From Saccharicrinis sp963677345 (GTDB lineage: Bacteria > Bacteroidota > Bacteroidia > Bacteroidales > Marinilabiliaceae), in contig CAXXLC010000006.1 in the NCBI GenBank assembly GCA_963677345.2, positions 36,069-100,068 on the forward strand: a stretch of DNA of 64,000 bases. Direction: 5' to 3'. A model generated the notes under the pieces. It had not been told where the DNA came from, did no database searches, and worked only from the letters and a program-made list of their open reading frames with translations. How positions within the stretch are numbered: the stretch's first letter is position 1; each line of letters opens with the position of its first letter. Positions 8,349 through 17,103 of this stretch are shown here, piece after piece. The position numbers and the translations under genes are program-made.

Positions 8349-10652
8349 ATGCACTACGATAAAATAAAGTATTTCACAGAGATAGCTGATTCTAACTTTA
8401 AAGTTGGTAATTATGTTGATGCCTTAGAAAATTATCTTAAAGCTTTAGAGTACGATAAAAATAATATCGAATTAATCCCAAAATTAGGTGATACATATTT
8501 CAATCTCAAAAAATTCAACGATGCAATAAAGTGCTATGAATTAATACTTGATCGAAGTACTAATTCTGCGATGTTAGACAACATCTATAATTCCATTGGG
8601 AATGTATATGTTTCTCAAGAAAATTATTCTTCTGCTATTACTTTCTTTCAAAAAGCAATAGAGCTAAATCCTGAAAAAGTTCATTATTATAAAAATCTTC
8701 AAAATGCGGTTAAAGAGAAGAAAGCCGAATATAAGAGTAATCGCATCACATCATTAGAATTAAAAAAAGCAGTTAAAAGAGCTAATGACTTTTATAGAAT
8801 TGGAAACCTTGAGCAAGTTAAACTAAATCTCAAGAAGATTTTTAGAATAGACCCCAATAATCAAGAAGCTTTAAGGTTACAAGCAGAGTTAAAAGTTAAA
8901 CATGGAATTAAGGAAAAGGACTTACCAAAAGAGGAAGTAGATAACGAAAACACCTCGAGCAAAAACTCTTATTCGCAAAGAAAAAATGACAACATAGATA
9001 AGATGTTGTTAGAATTAGACAATCTGGTTGGGCTTGAGAACATCAAACAAGATATTAAGAACTTAATTAATCAAGTAAAAATTGAACAGATTCGTTCAGC
9101 CCGAGGACTTGGTTCTCCTATATTTTCATATCACTCTGTATTTATTGGCCCACCTGGTACTGGAAAAACAACAATTGCCAGAAAACTAGGGCAATTATAT
9201 AAAGAAATAGGTATTCTTAAAGAAGGTCATCTTGTAGAAGTGGATAAATCGAAATTGGTTGCGGAATATGTTGGTCAAACTGCAATTAAAACAAATCAGG
9301 TAATCGACCAAGCACTTAATGGAATTTTGTTTATTGATGAAGCCTATACTTTATCGAATGAAGAAAGTGGTGGATATGGAAAAGAAGCAATTGACACATT
9401 GCTAAAACGTATGGAAGATGATAGAAATCGTTTAATGGTAATTGTAGCTGGATACCCTGATGAGATGGAACAATTTATTAGTTCAAATCCCGGATTGGAA
9501 TCAAGATTTAACAAATATTTTAAATTTGAAAGTTATAAAACAGAAGAACTACTTGAAATCCTAGATAATATTTTTGTTGATAACAGTTATTTGATTTCTA
9601 ATAATAATATTAAATTATTAAGTGGTTTTATTCAGGGTAAAATAGAAGAAAAGGGTAAATCCTTTGGTAACGCTCGCTTCATTAGAAATCTCTTTGAAGA
9701 ATTAGTGAAAATTCATTCTAATAGAATTAGTAAGAATAACGAAATTTCAGATGTTGAGTTGACCACTATTTCTAGTGATGATGTTCTGTTATTTTTAAAA
9801 GTCAATCACACTTCAACAGAAGAAAATATTGATATTCATTTAGATGAGTTAAACAGGTTAATAGGACTTAAGAATGTAAAAGCAGAGGTTAAGTCTTTAA
9901 TCAATTTTATTTCAGTTGAAAAGGAAAGACAGAAATTTGGACTGCAAAATAGCAACTTATCACTTCATTCTGTTTTTTACGGTGCACCTGGTACAGGTAA
10001 AACCACTGTCGCAAGATTACTATCAAAAATATTTAAGCAATTGGGACTGTTAACTAAAGGTCATCTGGTTGAAGTAGATAAGTCTGATCTAGTTGCTGAA
10101 TATGTAGGGCAAACAAGTACAAAAACCTCAAAGGTAATTGATTCAGCATTGGGAGGGATTTTATTTATTGATGAAGCTTATACCTTAGCAGATACAAATT
10201 ATGGACAGGAAGCCATTGACACTCTTTTAAAGAGAATGGAAGATTTAAGAGACAAACTAATTGTTATAGTGGCTGGATACAGAAATGAAATGCAACAATT
10301 TATTTCTATGAATCCAGGGCTTAGCTCAAGGTTTAATCGCTATTTTCTATTTGAACATTTTAATTCTAATGAATTAATTCAGATTTTCTATTTACTCGCT
10401 GACAACAAAGAATATATAGTAACTCCTGAAGGGCATACTATACTATCAACACACTTTAAAGAATTAGAGTTGCGAAAACAAATTGATTTTGGAAATGGAA
10501 GGTATGTTAGAAATTTATTTGAATTAACACTTCAGGAATTATCCAATAGAATATCTCTTAAAAAAGAAATTCTTAAAAGCGATTTGATACATATTACTAA
10601 AGATGACCTTTTAAATGCAATTAATCGAATTGATACTCAAAAAATAAAATAA
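8349..10652 (+). CDS. TPR protein with two CbxX/EccA-type AAA+ ATPase domains
   Basis: The first ~175 residues form tetratricopeptide repeats (for example N-Y-V-D-A-L-E-N-Y-L-K-A-L-E-Y). After a charged linker come two AAA+ domains of the CbxX/CfxQ class. The first has Walker A GPPGTGKTT near residue 267, Walker B I-L-F-I-D-E-A near 326 and the sensor-like V-A-G-Y-P-D-E-M. The second has GAPGTGKTT near 545, its own L-F-I-D-E-A and V-A-G-Y-R-N-E-M. Both have complete nucleotide-binding motifs, so both may be active. TPR plus CbxX AAA+ is the plan of EccA in type VII secretion, although EccA has one AAA+ domain. It heads a 12-gene operon with gaps of a few bases and is the likely motor of the system. 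Confidence 0.9.
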   Translation: MHYDKIKYFTEIADSNFKVGNYVDALENYLKALEYDKNNIELIPKLGDTYFNLKKFNDAIKCYELILDRSTNSAMLDNIYNSIGNVYVSQENYSSAITFFQKAIELNPEKVHYYKNLQNAVKEKKAEYKSNRITSLELKKAVKRANDFYRIGNLEQVKLNLKKIFRIDPNNQEALRLQAELKVKHGIKEKDLPKEEVDNENTSSKNSYSQRKNDNIDKMLLELDNLVGLENIKQDIKNLINQVKIEQIRSARGLGSPIFSYHSVFIGPPGTGKTTIARKLGQLYKEIGILKEGHLVEVDKSKLVAEYVGQTAIKTNQVIDQALNGILFIDEAYTLSNEESGGYGKEAIDTLLKRMEDDRNRLMVIVAGYPDEMEQFISSNPGLESRFNKYFKFESYKTEELLEILDNIFVDNSYLISNNNIKLLSGFIQGKIEEKGKSFGNARFIRNLFEELVKIHSNRISKNNEISDVELTTISSDDVLLFLKVNHTSTEENIDIHLDELNRLIGLKNVKAEVKSLINFISVEKERQKFGLQNSNLSLHSVFYGAPGTGKTTVARLLSKIFKQLGLLTKGHLVEVDKSDLVAEYVGQTSTKTSKVIDSALGGILFIDEAYTLADTNYGQEAIDTLLKRMEDLRDKLIVIVAGYRNEMQQFISMNPGLSSRFNRYFLFEHFNSNELIQIFYLLADNKEYIVTPEGHTILSTHFKELELRKQIDFGNGRYVRNLFELTLQELSNRISLKKEILKSDLIHITKDDLLNAINRIDTQKIK

Positions 10653-10660
10653 CAATCAAT

Positions 10661-12415
10661 ATGGAAACAAAAAGTTTTATTAAAGATAATTCAAGTTCCC
10701 GGGATGAAGAGAAGTTGCTTTATCATTTCTTTAGCGACGAAATGAAAAATTTTCAAGTCCGCTATAATTGGTATATTACATTAGCAATAATTACCGCTAT
10801 AGGTTCAATCAGTGTTCTTCTATTACGTGACAGTTTTTATAATGAAGAAAATGCATTTATAATTTCGGGAATATTTGGTATTGGATTCATTGTGTTTTTA
10901 ATTCTTCTTTTTACAAATAAAATAAAGACTCAGATTAATAAATTAGATTTAATTTACCTACCTATCAGTCAGATGGAATTTCAAAATGGTTCTATTTTAG
11001 TTGATAGGTCTGGAGTAATAAATCCTACAAATTTTAACTTTTCAAACTTAGATGCTGAAGATATTAGTTTAGTTGATAGCTCTCTAAAAAGCATGACTAA
11101 ACAAACCTGTGAAATGCCTTATGTGTTGTCAAGTGGAAAAAGTATCGATTTAAAAAATAATAATCCCGAATACAATAAAGAAAACATCAAATTGTATTCA
11201 GAAGAAGTTAATCTGATTGATATAAATAAAAGTATAGAAAATGCTTTTGAAAGAACGAATACTTACAATCTTCAGTTGAAAGCTTACAAGTATAATCCTA
11301 ATTTTTTTAAAGCGTTATCTCTTATCTCACCCGATAATCCAAATAATACACTTGAAGAATCTAAAGAGTCAGAGATTATTAAAGGATTAAATCAAATTAA
11401 CGGTATTATAGATTTATATAATGATGAAAAAGAAGCATTGGTGGATATAGATGATTTATGTCTTGAAGTATTACAGTTGCAGGAAAAAATTGTACCAAGA
11501 ATTGATTATGCGGTTCATTCTTCGTTAAATCAGGTAGTTTTTCCAAGCACATTCAAGTTTGTTGATGTCATTGAGCAAGCATCTTACAATTACTATTGTC
11601 CAAGCTGCAATGCTGAGTTATTAGAACAAATAGAAAAGAATGATTATTCGCATGATGGTGAGGCAGATAAACGAATATTCTTTCCATCAAACACAAGAAT
11701 GGAAATTGCAGATATTTCAACAAATATGTGGCGTTGTCCACTTTGTGAAAAAGAAACCAGTCAACCTTATCCAAAGCATAAATTTGAAGATGAACTCTTT
11801 ACACTTGTTTATGATAAGCTATATGAAGAGAATTATTTAGAAAGGTTGAAAGTGTATAACCACATTAATGATGAAAAAAGAAAGTATGCTGAGAAATCAG
11901 AAGAGCTATTTCATCAGGTAATTAGGGAATCAAGGTCAAAAGTTGATACCATTAAATCCAAAATAAGGACAGTTCATTCAGATATTGTGTCTGATGAAAT
12001 GGCAATTCGAGAATTGCAGGCATTAATGGTAAAGTATAAAAAGATTGCTGAAGATAAAGCAAAACAAATAGAAGTAGATCTTATCAATACTAAAAAGGAT
12101 ATTGAAGAAGAAAATAGAAAATCCAAAGAAAGAATTGAAAGTGCTGTAACAGAAGCCAAGAATAGTATTGACGAATCCACGAAGAAATATGCCAATTTAG
12201 AACGAGAAGATCAAGCCAAAAGAGATGCTGTACAAAAAGATATAGCTGCAAATACAAAAGCTACAGCTAATATTTTGCACGAAATGGGAATTGACAGTGG
12301 AGTTATTGAAGAAAAAGGAACTGCTAGACGAATAGTTGATGGATTATTAGGCAGAAAATCAGTTGACGGGGTTAACTCTAATGAGAAATTCAAAAATAGT
12401 AAAGGCTTAAAATAA
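10661..12415 (+). CDS. Membrane-anchored zinc-binding coiled-coil protein
   Basis: Two hydrophobic segments near residues 38-56 and 68-88 form a hairpin anchor close to the N terminus. Near residues 311-365 two cysteine pairs (Y-Y-C-P-S-C-N and W-R-C-P-L-C-E) are separated by about 50 residues and could bind one zinc. From about 390 to 545 the sequence is a long charged coiled coil (repeated K/E heptads, K-D-I-E-E-E-N-R-K-S-K-E-R-I). The tail is R-I-V-D-G-L-L-G-R-K-S-V-D. It starts 8 bp after the AAA+ gene. No known family is recognised. A structural role linking membrane and cytoplasmic partners is inferred. Confidence 0.8.
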   Translation: METKSFIKDNSSSRDEEKLLYHFFSDEMKNFQVRYNWYITLAIITAIGSISVLLLRDSFYNEENAFIISGIFGIGFIVFLILLFTNKIKTQINKLDLIYLPISQMEFQNGSILVDRSGVINPTNFNFSNLDAEDISLVDSSLKSMTKQTCEMPYVLSSGKSIDLKNNNPEYNKENIKLYSEEVNLIDINKSIENAFERTNTYNLQLKAYKYNPNFFKALSLISPDNPNNTLEESKESEIIKGLNQINGIIDLYNDEKEALVDIDDLCLEVLQLQEKIVPRIDYAVHSSLNQVVFPSTFKFVDVIEQASYNYYCPSCNAELLEQIEKNDYSHDGEADKRIFFPSNTRMEIADISTNMWRCPLCEKETSQPYPKHKFEDELFTLVYDKLYEENYLERLKVYNHINDEKRKYAEKSEELFHQVIRESRSKVDTIKSKIRTVHSDIVSDEMAIRELQALMVKYKKIAEDKAKQIEVDLINTKKDIEEENRKSKERIESAVTEAKNSIDESTKKYANLEREDQAKRDAVQKDIAANTKATANILHEMGIDSGVIEEKGTARRIVDGLLGRKSVDGVNSNEKFKNSKGLK

Positions 12416-12434
12416 TTATTAAACAAGTAAAGCA

Positions 12435-13397
12435 ATGTCAGAACATAGCATAAATCATTTAGGTGAAACAGTAAAGAAAATATTGGATTTACTCGGTAAA
12501 TTCATGAATCAGATAATGGAAGCGTTGAATCACCTGAAAAAGCTTCCAGACCTAATTGCAGATATGAGGCAAGACCTTAATCAAGGATTCGATAGATTAA
12601 TTCAAAGTCAAGCAGAAATGGATATTTTCATCCGTATGGCAAGGCTAAGATCAAAGAAATCTCTGATTAATGCAGAAAATGAAGCCATTTCGGATTTTGA
12701 GAATCAACTAAATGAAGATTTAGCAGAAATTGATAGACGATATTCCAAAATTAATGGTGAATTAGAAGATGAATGTAAAAAACGTATTCGAGAAATAGAC
12801 CAACATCTTTTAGATTTACCGAATAAATTCCCTCAAGACTTATACAATACCTATCAAAAAGAGATAATACCTCTGTTTCAGAATCTGATTCAGGATGCAA
12901 ACATCTCATATACGCAAAGAGTGGCTGCAATAAAAATTGCTTCTGAGAAAGCAAGTCTGGTCATAAGAAAATTCATCAAGGTACGTAATGACTTTTTTAC
13001 TCACGTTAAGCAATACGAAGTGCCTGAAAAAATCCAAAACTCTAAAACATATTACTTGCCAGTATGGCTTGTAGAGCTGAATCAAGGTGATAAAGGTATA
13101 ACAAAGCACGCTGTACTTCCTAGCGATTTTAATATCAAGAAAGGTCAAAACTTAAATGAGAAGCCTCAATTAAAACTTGATAGTGGTTTAGGAAATGTCG
13201 CTTTTATCCAGGAATCTTCAGACATACAACAGAGACTTATTAAGAGTTTTAACTGGAAGAGTAACAATAATCAGAAAGACCAGATTGCGCAAAATTTTGA
13301 TAAATATTTTAAAGGAATAAGTTTAAATAAACGGACACCCCTGAAAAAAGCAATGGTTAAGGCAATCCAGAATTCAAACCTACAAACAATAAACTAA
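12435..13397 (+). CDS. Cytoplasmic coiled-coil protein of the zinc-ribbon operon
   Basis: This 320-aa soluble protein has no signal peptide or membrane segment. Residues 10-60 and 65-130 look like amphipathic helices (L-N-Q-G-F-D-R-L-I-Q-S-Q-A-E; I-S-D-F-E-N-Q-L-N-E-D-L). The C-terminal part is basic and contains a short beta-like stretch around Y-Y-L-P-V-W-L-V-E-L. No family is recognised. It lies 19 bp after the membrane coiled-coil gene and 4 bp before the bactofilin-like gene, so it is surely co-transcribed. The helix-rich make-up suits a partner or adaptor of the preceding coiled-coil protein. Confidence 0.75.
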   Translation: MSEHSINHLGETVKKILDLLGKFMNQIMEALNHLKKLPDLIADMRQDLNQGFDRLIQSQAEMDIFIRMARLRSKKSLINAENEAISDFENQLNEDLAEIDRRYSKINGELEDECKKRIREIDQHLLDLPNKFPQDLYNTYQKEIIPLFQNLIQDANISYTQRVAAIKIASEKASLVIRKFIKVRNDFFTHVKQYEVPEKIQNSKTYYLPVWLVELNQGDKGITKHAVLPSDFNIKKGQNLNEKPQLKLDSGLGNVAFIQESSDIQQRLIKSFNWKSNNNQKDQIAQNFDKYFKGISLNKRTPLKKAMVKAIQNSNLQTIN

Positions 13398-13401
13398 AGA
13401 G

Positions 13402-14784
13402 ATGGAACGTACAAAAATTCAAAATGATAAGATGTTTATGCTTCAGGATGAAATTTATTCTGATTCCATTATTCCATTTGTTAAGAAAGAATTAAAGAGA
13501 ACAGTAAACTTATTTGGAAAAGTCACCTTGAAAGGTGGCATTTACTGCCAGAATCTTGAGGTTGAAGCTGGAGATATTTATGTTCAAAAATCAGTTTACG
13601 CTGAAGAGGGACTATTAATAAAGGGGGATTCTGGAGGTCAAGTATGGTTTCAATCTCCAGTTAATTGCGAACATTCGATACTGGTCGATGAAAAAAGTGA
13701 TATGCGTGTTAGATTTGGAAAGACAATCAGGGCAAAAAGCATAAATTTATTTAATACAATTGTATATGGTAACGTTATTGGAGACAATATATCATTAAAG
13801 AATTCTGTTGTATTGGGTGGTGCGTTTGCGAATAATAATTTAACTATAGACAATTCTATAGTTGGAACATATCATTGTCCTACATTAAAGCATGTTAATA
13901 ACATGGGAGTACTTTATCCTATGGCGATTTCAGATAAATCACCTGAATTGTCAGATAAAATTTTCATGGTAGTGCCAGGTTCTTTTACAAACGGAAATAA
14001 TGGTGGAGTATTTAAACTAAGTAAAGATGATTTTTATCCATTAAAGCAAGGAGAAAACAAAAAATATGTATTCTCAAACACAATGCGAATTTTCGACCTT
14101 AGAGCATTTTATTTGAATTTGCAGGAAAATATTGAAAGACTATTTGATGTTAGTTCAAACAATGGAGACGAAATTGAAGATTTGAAGGATAGCTTCAAAG
14201 ATTTTGATAATAAGTATTTTGTTTTCATTGATAAAAATTTCAGCACTTCAAAATCTGCATGGTCAGACTTTATGGACGTAAAAGATGAAGTTGTCGAAGA
14301 TTATTTTGGAGAAGAGCATAGTACAAATGAAACTGTAAAAACAAATAAAGAACAGAAGTCAAGCAAAACTGCTGAAGAAGATTTGTATAGCTGGGTTGAT
14401 TCTGGAACAAATGAATCAGACACTTCAAACGAACAAGCTTCAATAGTACCTCCTGAAGTAAATCAGAGTGAAAGCATATCTACAGAAGATATAAAACAAT
14501 TTAAAAACGGTGATTTTGTAATGCTTAAAGAGGATGCCTATGAGACTCCGTTATTAAAGCATGGTGTGACTTATAAAGTTATATATGAATCAAATCAAGG
14601 TGTCAAGCTAGAAGAATATCCTAATCAGTTTATTGATTCTAAGCATTTTGTTAAAGTAACAAACAATCTTAATGAAACTATTAGGGAAGAGAGTAGCACT
14701 AAGATTCAAAGATGTCCAGATTGTAATTCTGTAATAGAATCAGGGTTTATGTTCTGTTCAGAATGTGGAAAAAAGATAAATTAA
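13402..14784 (+). CDS. Bactofilin-like beta-helix protein with C-terminal zinc ribbon
   Basis: Residues 30-165 show the short repeating beta strands of a right-handed helix, with turns of the type G-K-V-T-L-K-G-G-I-Y and L-E-V-E-A-G-D-I-Y-V, as in bactofilins and other polymer-forming cytoskeletal proteins. A low-complexity acidic linker follows (about 300-370). Residues 375-420 could be a small SH3-like domain (G-D-F-V-M-L-K-E-D then G-V-T-Y-K-V-I-Y). The C terminus is a four-cysteine zinc ribbon (C-P-D-C, then F-C-S-E-C-G). The same ribbon appears at the N terminus of the following proteins, which ties this putative filament protein to them. Bactofilin membership is inferred from the repeat pattern. 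Confidence 0.7.
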   Translation: MERTKIQNDKMFMLQDEIYSDSIIPFVKKELKRTVNLFGKVTLKGGIYCQNLEVEAGDIYVQKSVYAEEGLLIKGDSGGQVWFQSPVNCEHSILVDEKSDMRVRFGKTIRAKSINLFNTIVYGNVIGDNISLKNSVVLGGAFANNNLTIDNSIVGTYHCPTLKHVNNMGVLYPMAISDKSPELSDKIFMVVPGSFTNGNNGGVFKLSKDDFYPLKQGENKKYVFSNTMRIFDLRAFYLNLQENIERLFDVSSNNGDEIEDLKDSFKDFDNKYFVFIDKNFSTSKSAWSDFMDVKDEVVEDYFGEEHSTNETVKTNKEQKSSKTAEEDLYSWVDSGTNESDTSNEQASIVPPEVNQSESISTEDIKQFKNGDFVMLKEDAYETPLLKHGVTYKVIYESNQGVKLEEYPNQFIDSKHFVKVTNNLNETIREESSTKIQRCPDCNSVIESGFMFCSECGKKIN

Positions 14785-14796
14785 ATATTCTGATAT

Positions 14797-15516
14797 ATGC
14801 AATGTTCCAGTTGTTATAAAGAATTTGATGCAAATAATGGGTTTTGTCCCTTTTGCGGTGCTGTACCAAATAGCAGCAGTTCTAAATATCAATATGATTC
14901 TTCGGAAAAGAGTATTTTCGATAAGAACGAAATTCAGAATATTGTAAATAATAAACCTTCTAAGTTTAAACTAAAACATATATCGAATAAGGTAAGCTCG
15001 CAAAGAATCAAAAGGGACAATATTTCTTATAAAGGAAAAGGCAAGCAAGATACACTTTTAGATAGGGACACAGAATCAAGCCAGTCTGAAAAATTAACCA
15101 ATATTAAAAGGAAGTTGAATACATCTGAAATTTTTACCACAAAGAATTATGAAGATACAATTCATGAAGAAAAGCCTTCTACAATGCTTATCTTAAAAAA
15201 CAATTGTAAGGTTGCATATAATATTATTATAACGGGTATTGGAAATACATTTTATGAAAATTATCAACTTAAACCTTATAAGAAAAGAAAGGTGAATTTA
15301 CAAGGTGGAACATATAGTATTCAATCTTTTCTTGAAGGTGCTGATGTTATTTGGCAACGTGAAATTTCTAATGGTGAAAGTCATTACTCTTCCAGGTCAC
15401 CTATTGACAGAAAGCACAATGCTGATAATCGAATAATTACATTAGATGGAGGCACTTATTGCCTTTCTTGTGGTACTTCTTCTTTATTAGGAAAATTAAT
15501 TTCAATTTTTCATTAG
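14797..15516 (+). CDS. Zinc-ribbon protein with C-terminal beta domain
   Basis: The N terminus is a zinc ribbon (C3-S-S-C6, then F-C-P-F-C-G). A polar, basic linker follows to about residue 125. The last 110 residues alternate in a beta pattern (S-T-M-L-I-L-K-N-N-C, Y-N-I-I-I-T-G-I-G, R-K-V-N-L-Q-G-G-T-Y-S-I), end with L-D-G-G-T-Y-C-L-S-C-G-T-S and look like a small beta sandwich. There is no membrane segment, unlike most of its ribbon-bearing neighbours. It follows the bactofilin-like gene by 12 bp. The function is unknown; it may bridge filament and membrane proteins. Confidence 0.75.
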   Translation: MQCSSCYKEFDANNGFCPFCGAVPNSSSSKYQYDSSEKSIFDKNEIQNIVNNKPSKFKLKHISNKVSSQRIKRDNISYKGKGKQDTLLDRDTESSQSEKLTNIKRKLNTSEIFTTKNYEDTIHEEKPSTMLILKNNCKVAYNIIITGIGNTFYENYQLKPYKKRKVNLQGGTYSIQSFLEGADVIWQREISNGESHYSSRSPIDRKHNADNRIITLDGGTYCLSCGTSSLLGKLISIFH

Positions 15517-15517
15517 T

Positions 15518-15889
15518 ATGTACTGTTCCAGCTGTAAAAAAGAAATTAATATAAATGCAAAATTCTGTGTCCATTGTGGACACAGAATAGATTTTACTTT
15601 AGGGAAAAACTTATTAACAGAGGTTGATAGTAAAGAAAATTTTTCGGCGATTATTACTGCCATGCGAATTGAAAAGAAACTTAGGTTTGTTGTTTTTATG
15701 TTTTTAATTGTTGGAGTTATTAATCAAATATTTCATTTATCTAATGCCGGGTTTGTGGTACTAAATGTAGTAGTACCCTTAATTGTAATCCTTTATACTA
15801 CATTGTTTTTTTTGAATAAATTTTCGAGAATTATAGCTGTTATTCTAGTCCTACTATACATTTATTTATCTGTTATTAAACTAACTTAG
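15518..15889 (+). CDS. Zinc-ribbon protein with three membrane segments
   Basis: The protein starts with the operon's ribbon (M-Y-C-S-S-C-K-K-E-I, A-K-F-C-V-H-C-G-H). After about 30 polar residues come three hydrophobic stretches, near residues 54-71, 75-96 and 101-121. It has no exterior domain and seems to be only ribbon plus membrane anchor. It starts one base after the previous stop codon. With the ribbon in the cytoplasm it could act as a membrane docking site. No family beyond the zinc ribbon is recognised. Confidence 0.75.
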   Translation: MYCSSCKKEININAKFCVHCGHRIDFTLGKNLLTEVDSKENFSAIITAMRIEKKLRFVVFMFLIVGVINQIFHLSNAGFVVLNVVVPLIVILYTTLFFLNKFSRIIAVILVLLYIYLSVIKLT

Positions 15890-15895
15890 AATAGT

Positions 15896-16102
15896 ATGAA
15901 ATGTCCTAATTGTAATAAAGAAATTATTAATACTGCTAAGTTTTGTAGTTTTTGTGGTGAATCAACAAATATTGGAATTATTGATGATATATCAATCAAT
16001 AAAGATATAGCGGTACAATTATTTACTGTATCAGTTACATTATTTCTTTTTCTAATAATAGTTGTATTATTTATACTTACTGTAATTATGATAACGATAT
16101 GA
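15896..16102 (+). CDS. Minimal zinc-ribbon/transmembrane protein (68 aa)
   Basis: The smallest member of the series consists of the ribbon (M-K-C-P-N-C-N-K-E-I, A-K-F-C-S-F-C-G), a short linker and one C-terminal hydrophobic helix of about 25 residues (residues 41-66). It overlaps the next gene by 4 bp, which suggests translational coupling. A protein with only the tag and an anchor supports the view that the ribbon, not an enzymatic domain, is the functional core of the family. Confidence 0.75.
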   Translation: MKCPNCNKEIINTAKFCSFCGESTNIGIIDDISINKDIAVQLFTVSVTLFLFLIIVVLFILTVIMITI

Positions 16103-17100
16103 TATGCCCAAGTTGCAATAAAGAAATCGATGCTAGTGTAAAATTCTGTGGTTATTGTGGGAGTGATATTAACAGGGTTTCTTCACAAAAACAGTTTGGA
16201 GTTTTTAAAACTTTAACTTATAAGAGATATATTTTATTTGGCCTTATATCTATAACAATAGCTATTGCGTTTTTAGCAATATATATTCCTTTTCAGAAAG
16301 ATAAAAACGATTGGGATAAAGCATGCCAAATAAACACCAAAAAATCATATGGTATTTATTTGTTTAGTCATCCCAAAGGTAGGTATAAAGATTTAGCTTC
16401 ATCCAAAATTCTCAGCTTTAAGCGACAAGCAAAAAGTAATGTAACAACACTTCGAAAACAAAGTAATACTCAAAATAAACAAACAAATTTAAAATCAGGA
16501 AACTTTTCCAAAGGTTATTTTACTGATGTTAGGGACAATTGTTCATATAAATGGGTTAAAATAGGAAATCAAATTTGGATGGCAGAAAACTTAAGATATT
16601 TGCCCAAAGTCTACCCTCCAACTGATGGATCTGGTAAGTTCGTTAGATATTATATATATGGATATAACTCCAATTCTTTACATGTAGCAAAGAATAAAAA
16701 TGAATATAAGAATTTTGGCGTTTTATATAATTGGAGAGCAGCAATTAATTCGTGCCCTAAAGGATGGCATTTACCTACTAATTCGGAATGGAAAGAGCTT
16801 TTTTCATACCTTGGAGGAGAAGAGATCGCAGGAAAAAAAATGAAGTCAGCGGGTGCAGAATTCTGGAAATATCCTAATTCAAACGCCTCTAATTCTTGCG
16901 GATTCTCTGCATTGCCTGGAGGAGATAGGCGTTGCGATGGCACGTTTGGTGTTTCTGAGATATATGGCTATTGGTGGTCGAGCACAAATTTTGATAGTGA
17001 AAATTCCTGGTTTATAACATTAGATTGTCAATATCCAAATGTAGGAATGGTCAAGTATAAAAAAGAAGCTGGTTTTTCAGTTAGATGTATTAAAGATTAG
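16099..17100 (+). CDS. Zinc-ribbon membrane protein with FISUMP domain
   Basis: The order is zinc ribbon (C3-P-S-C6, F-C-G-Y-C-G), one membrane helix at about 45-65 and then a 35-residue segment (D-W-D-K-A-C-Q-I-N-T, S-Y-G-I-Y-L, H-P-K-G-R-Y) that recurs in two other operon proteins. The C-terminal half is a complete FISUMP domain (Fib_succ_major): I-G-N-Q-I-W-M-A-E-N-L, G-V-L-Y-N-W-R-A-A, CPKGWHLPTNSEW, F-S-A-L-P-G-G, Y-W-W-S-S-T and the ending G-F-S-V-R-C-I-K. FISUMP domains are typically exported in Bacteroidota and Fibrobacter, and the topology (ribbon in, FISUMP out) agrees. The ligand is unknown. Confidence 0.88.
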   Translation: MICPSCNKEIDASVKFCGYCGSDINRVSSQKQFGVFKTLTYKRYILFGLISITIAIAFLAIYIPFQKDKNDWDKACQINTKKSYGIYLFSHPKGRYKDLASSKILSFKRQAKSNVTTLRKQSNTQNKQTNLKSGNFSKGYFTDVRDNCSYKWVKIGNQIWMAENLRYLPKVYPPTDGSGKFVRYYIYGYNSNSLHVAKNKNEYKNFGVLYNWRAAINSCPKGWHLPTNSEWKELFSYLGGEEIAGKKMKSAGAEFWKYPNSNASNSCGFSALPGGDRRCDGTFGVSEIYGYWWSSTNFDSENSWFITLDCQYPNVGMVKYKKEAGFSVRCIKD

Positions 17101-17103
17101 CCA

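Noticed and set aside
8349..10652. Type VII secretion system based on the EccA-like protein
   Set aside because: No EccB/C/D/E, WXG100 or FtsK-type ATPase genes are present; only the AAA+/TPR plan is shared.
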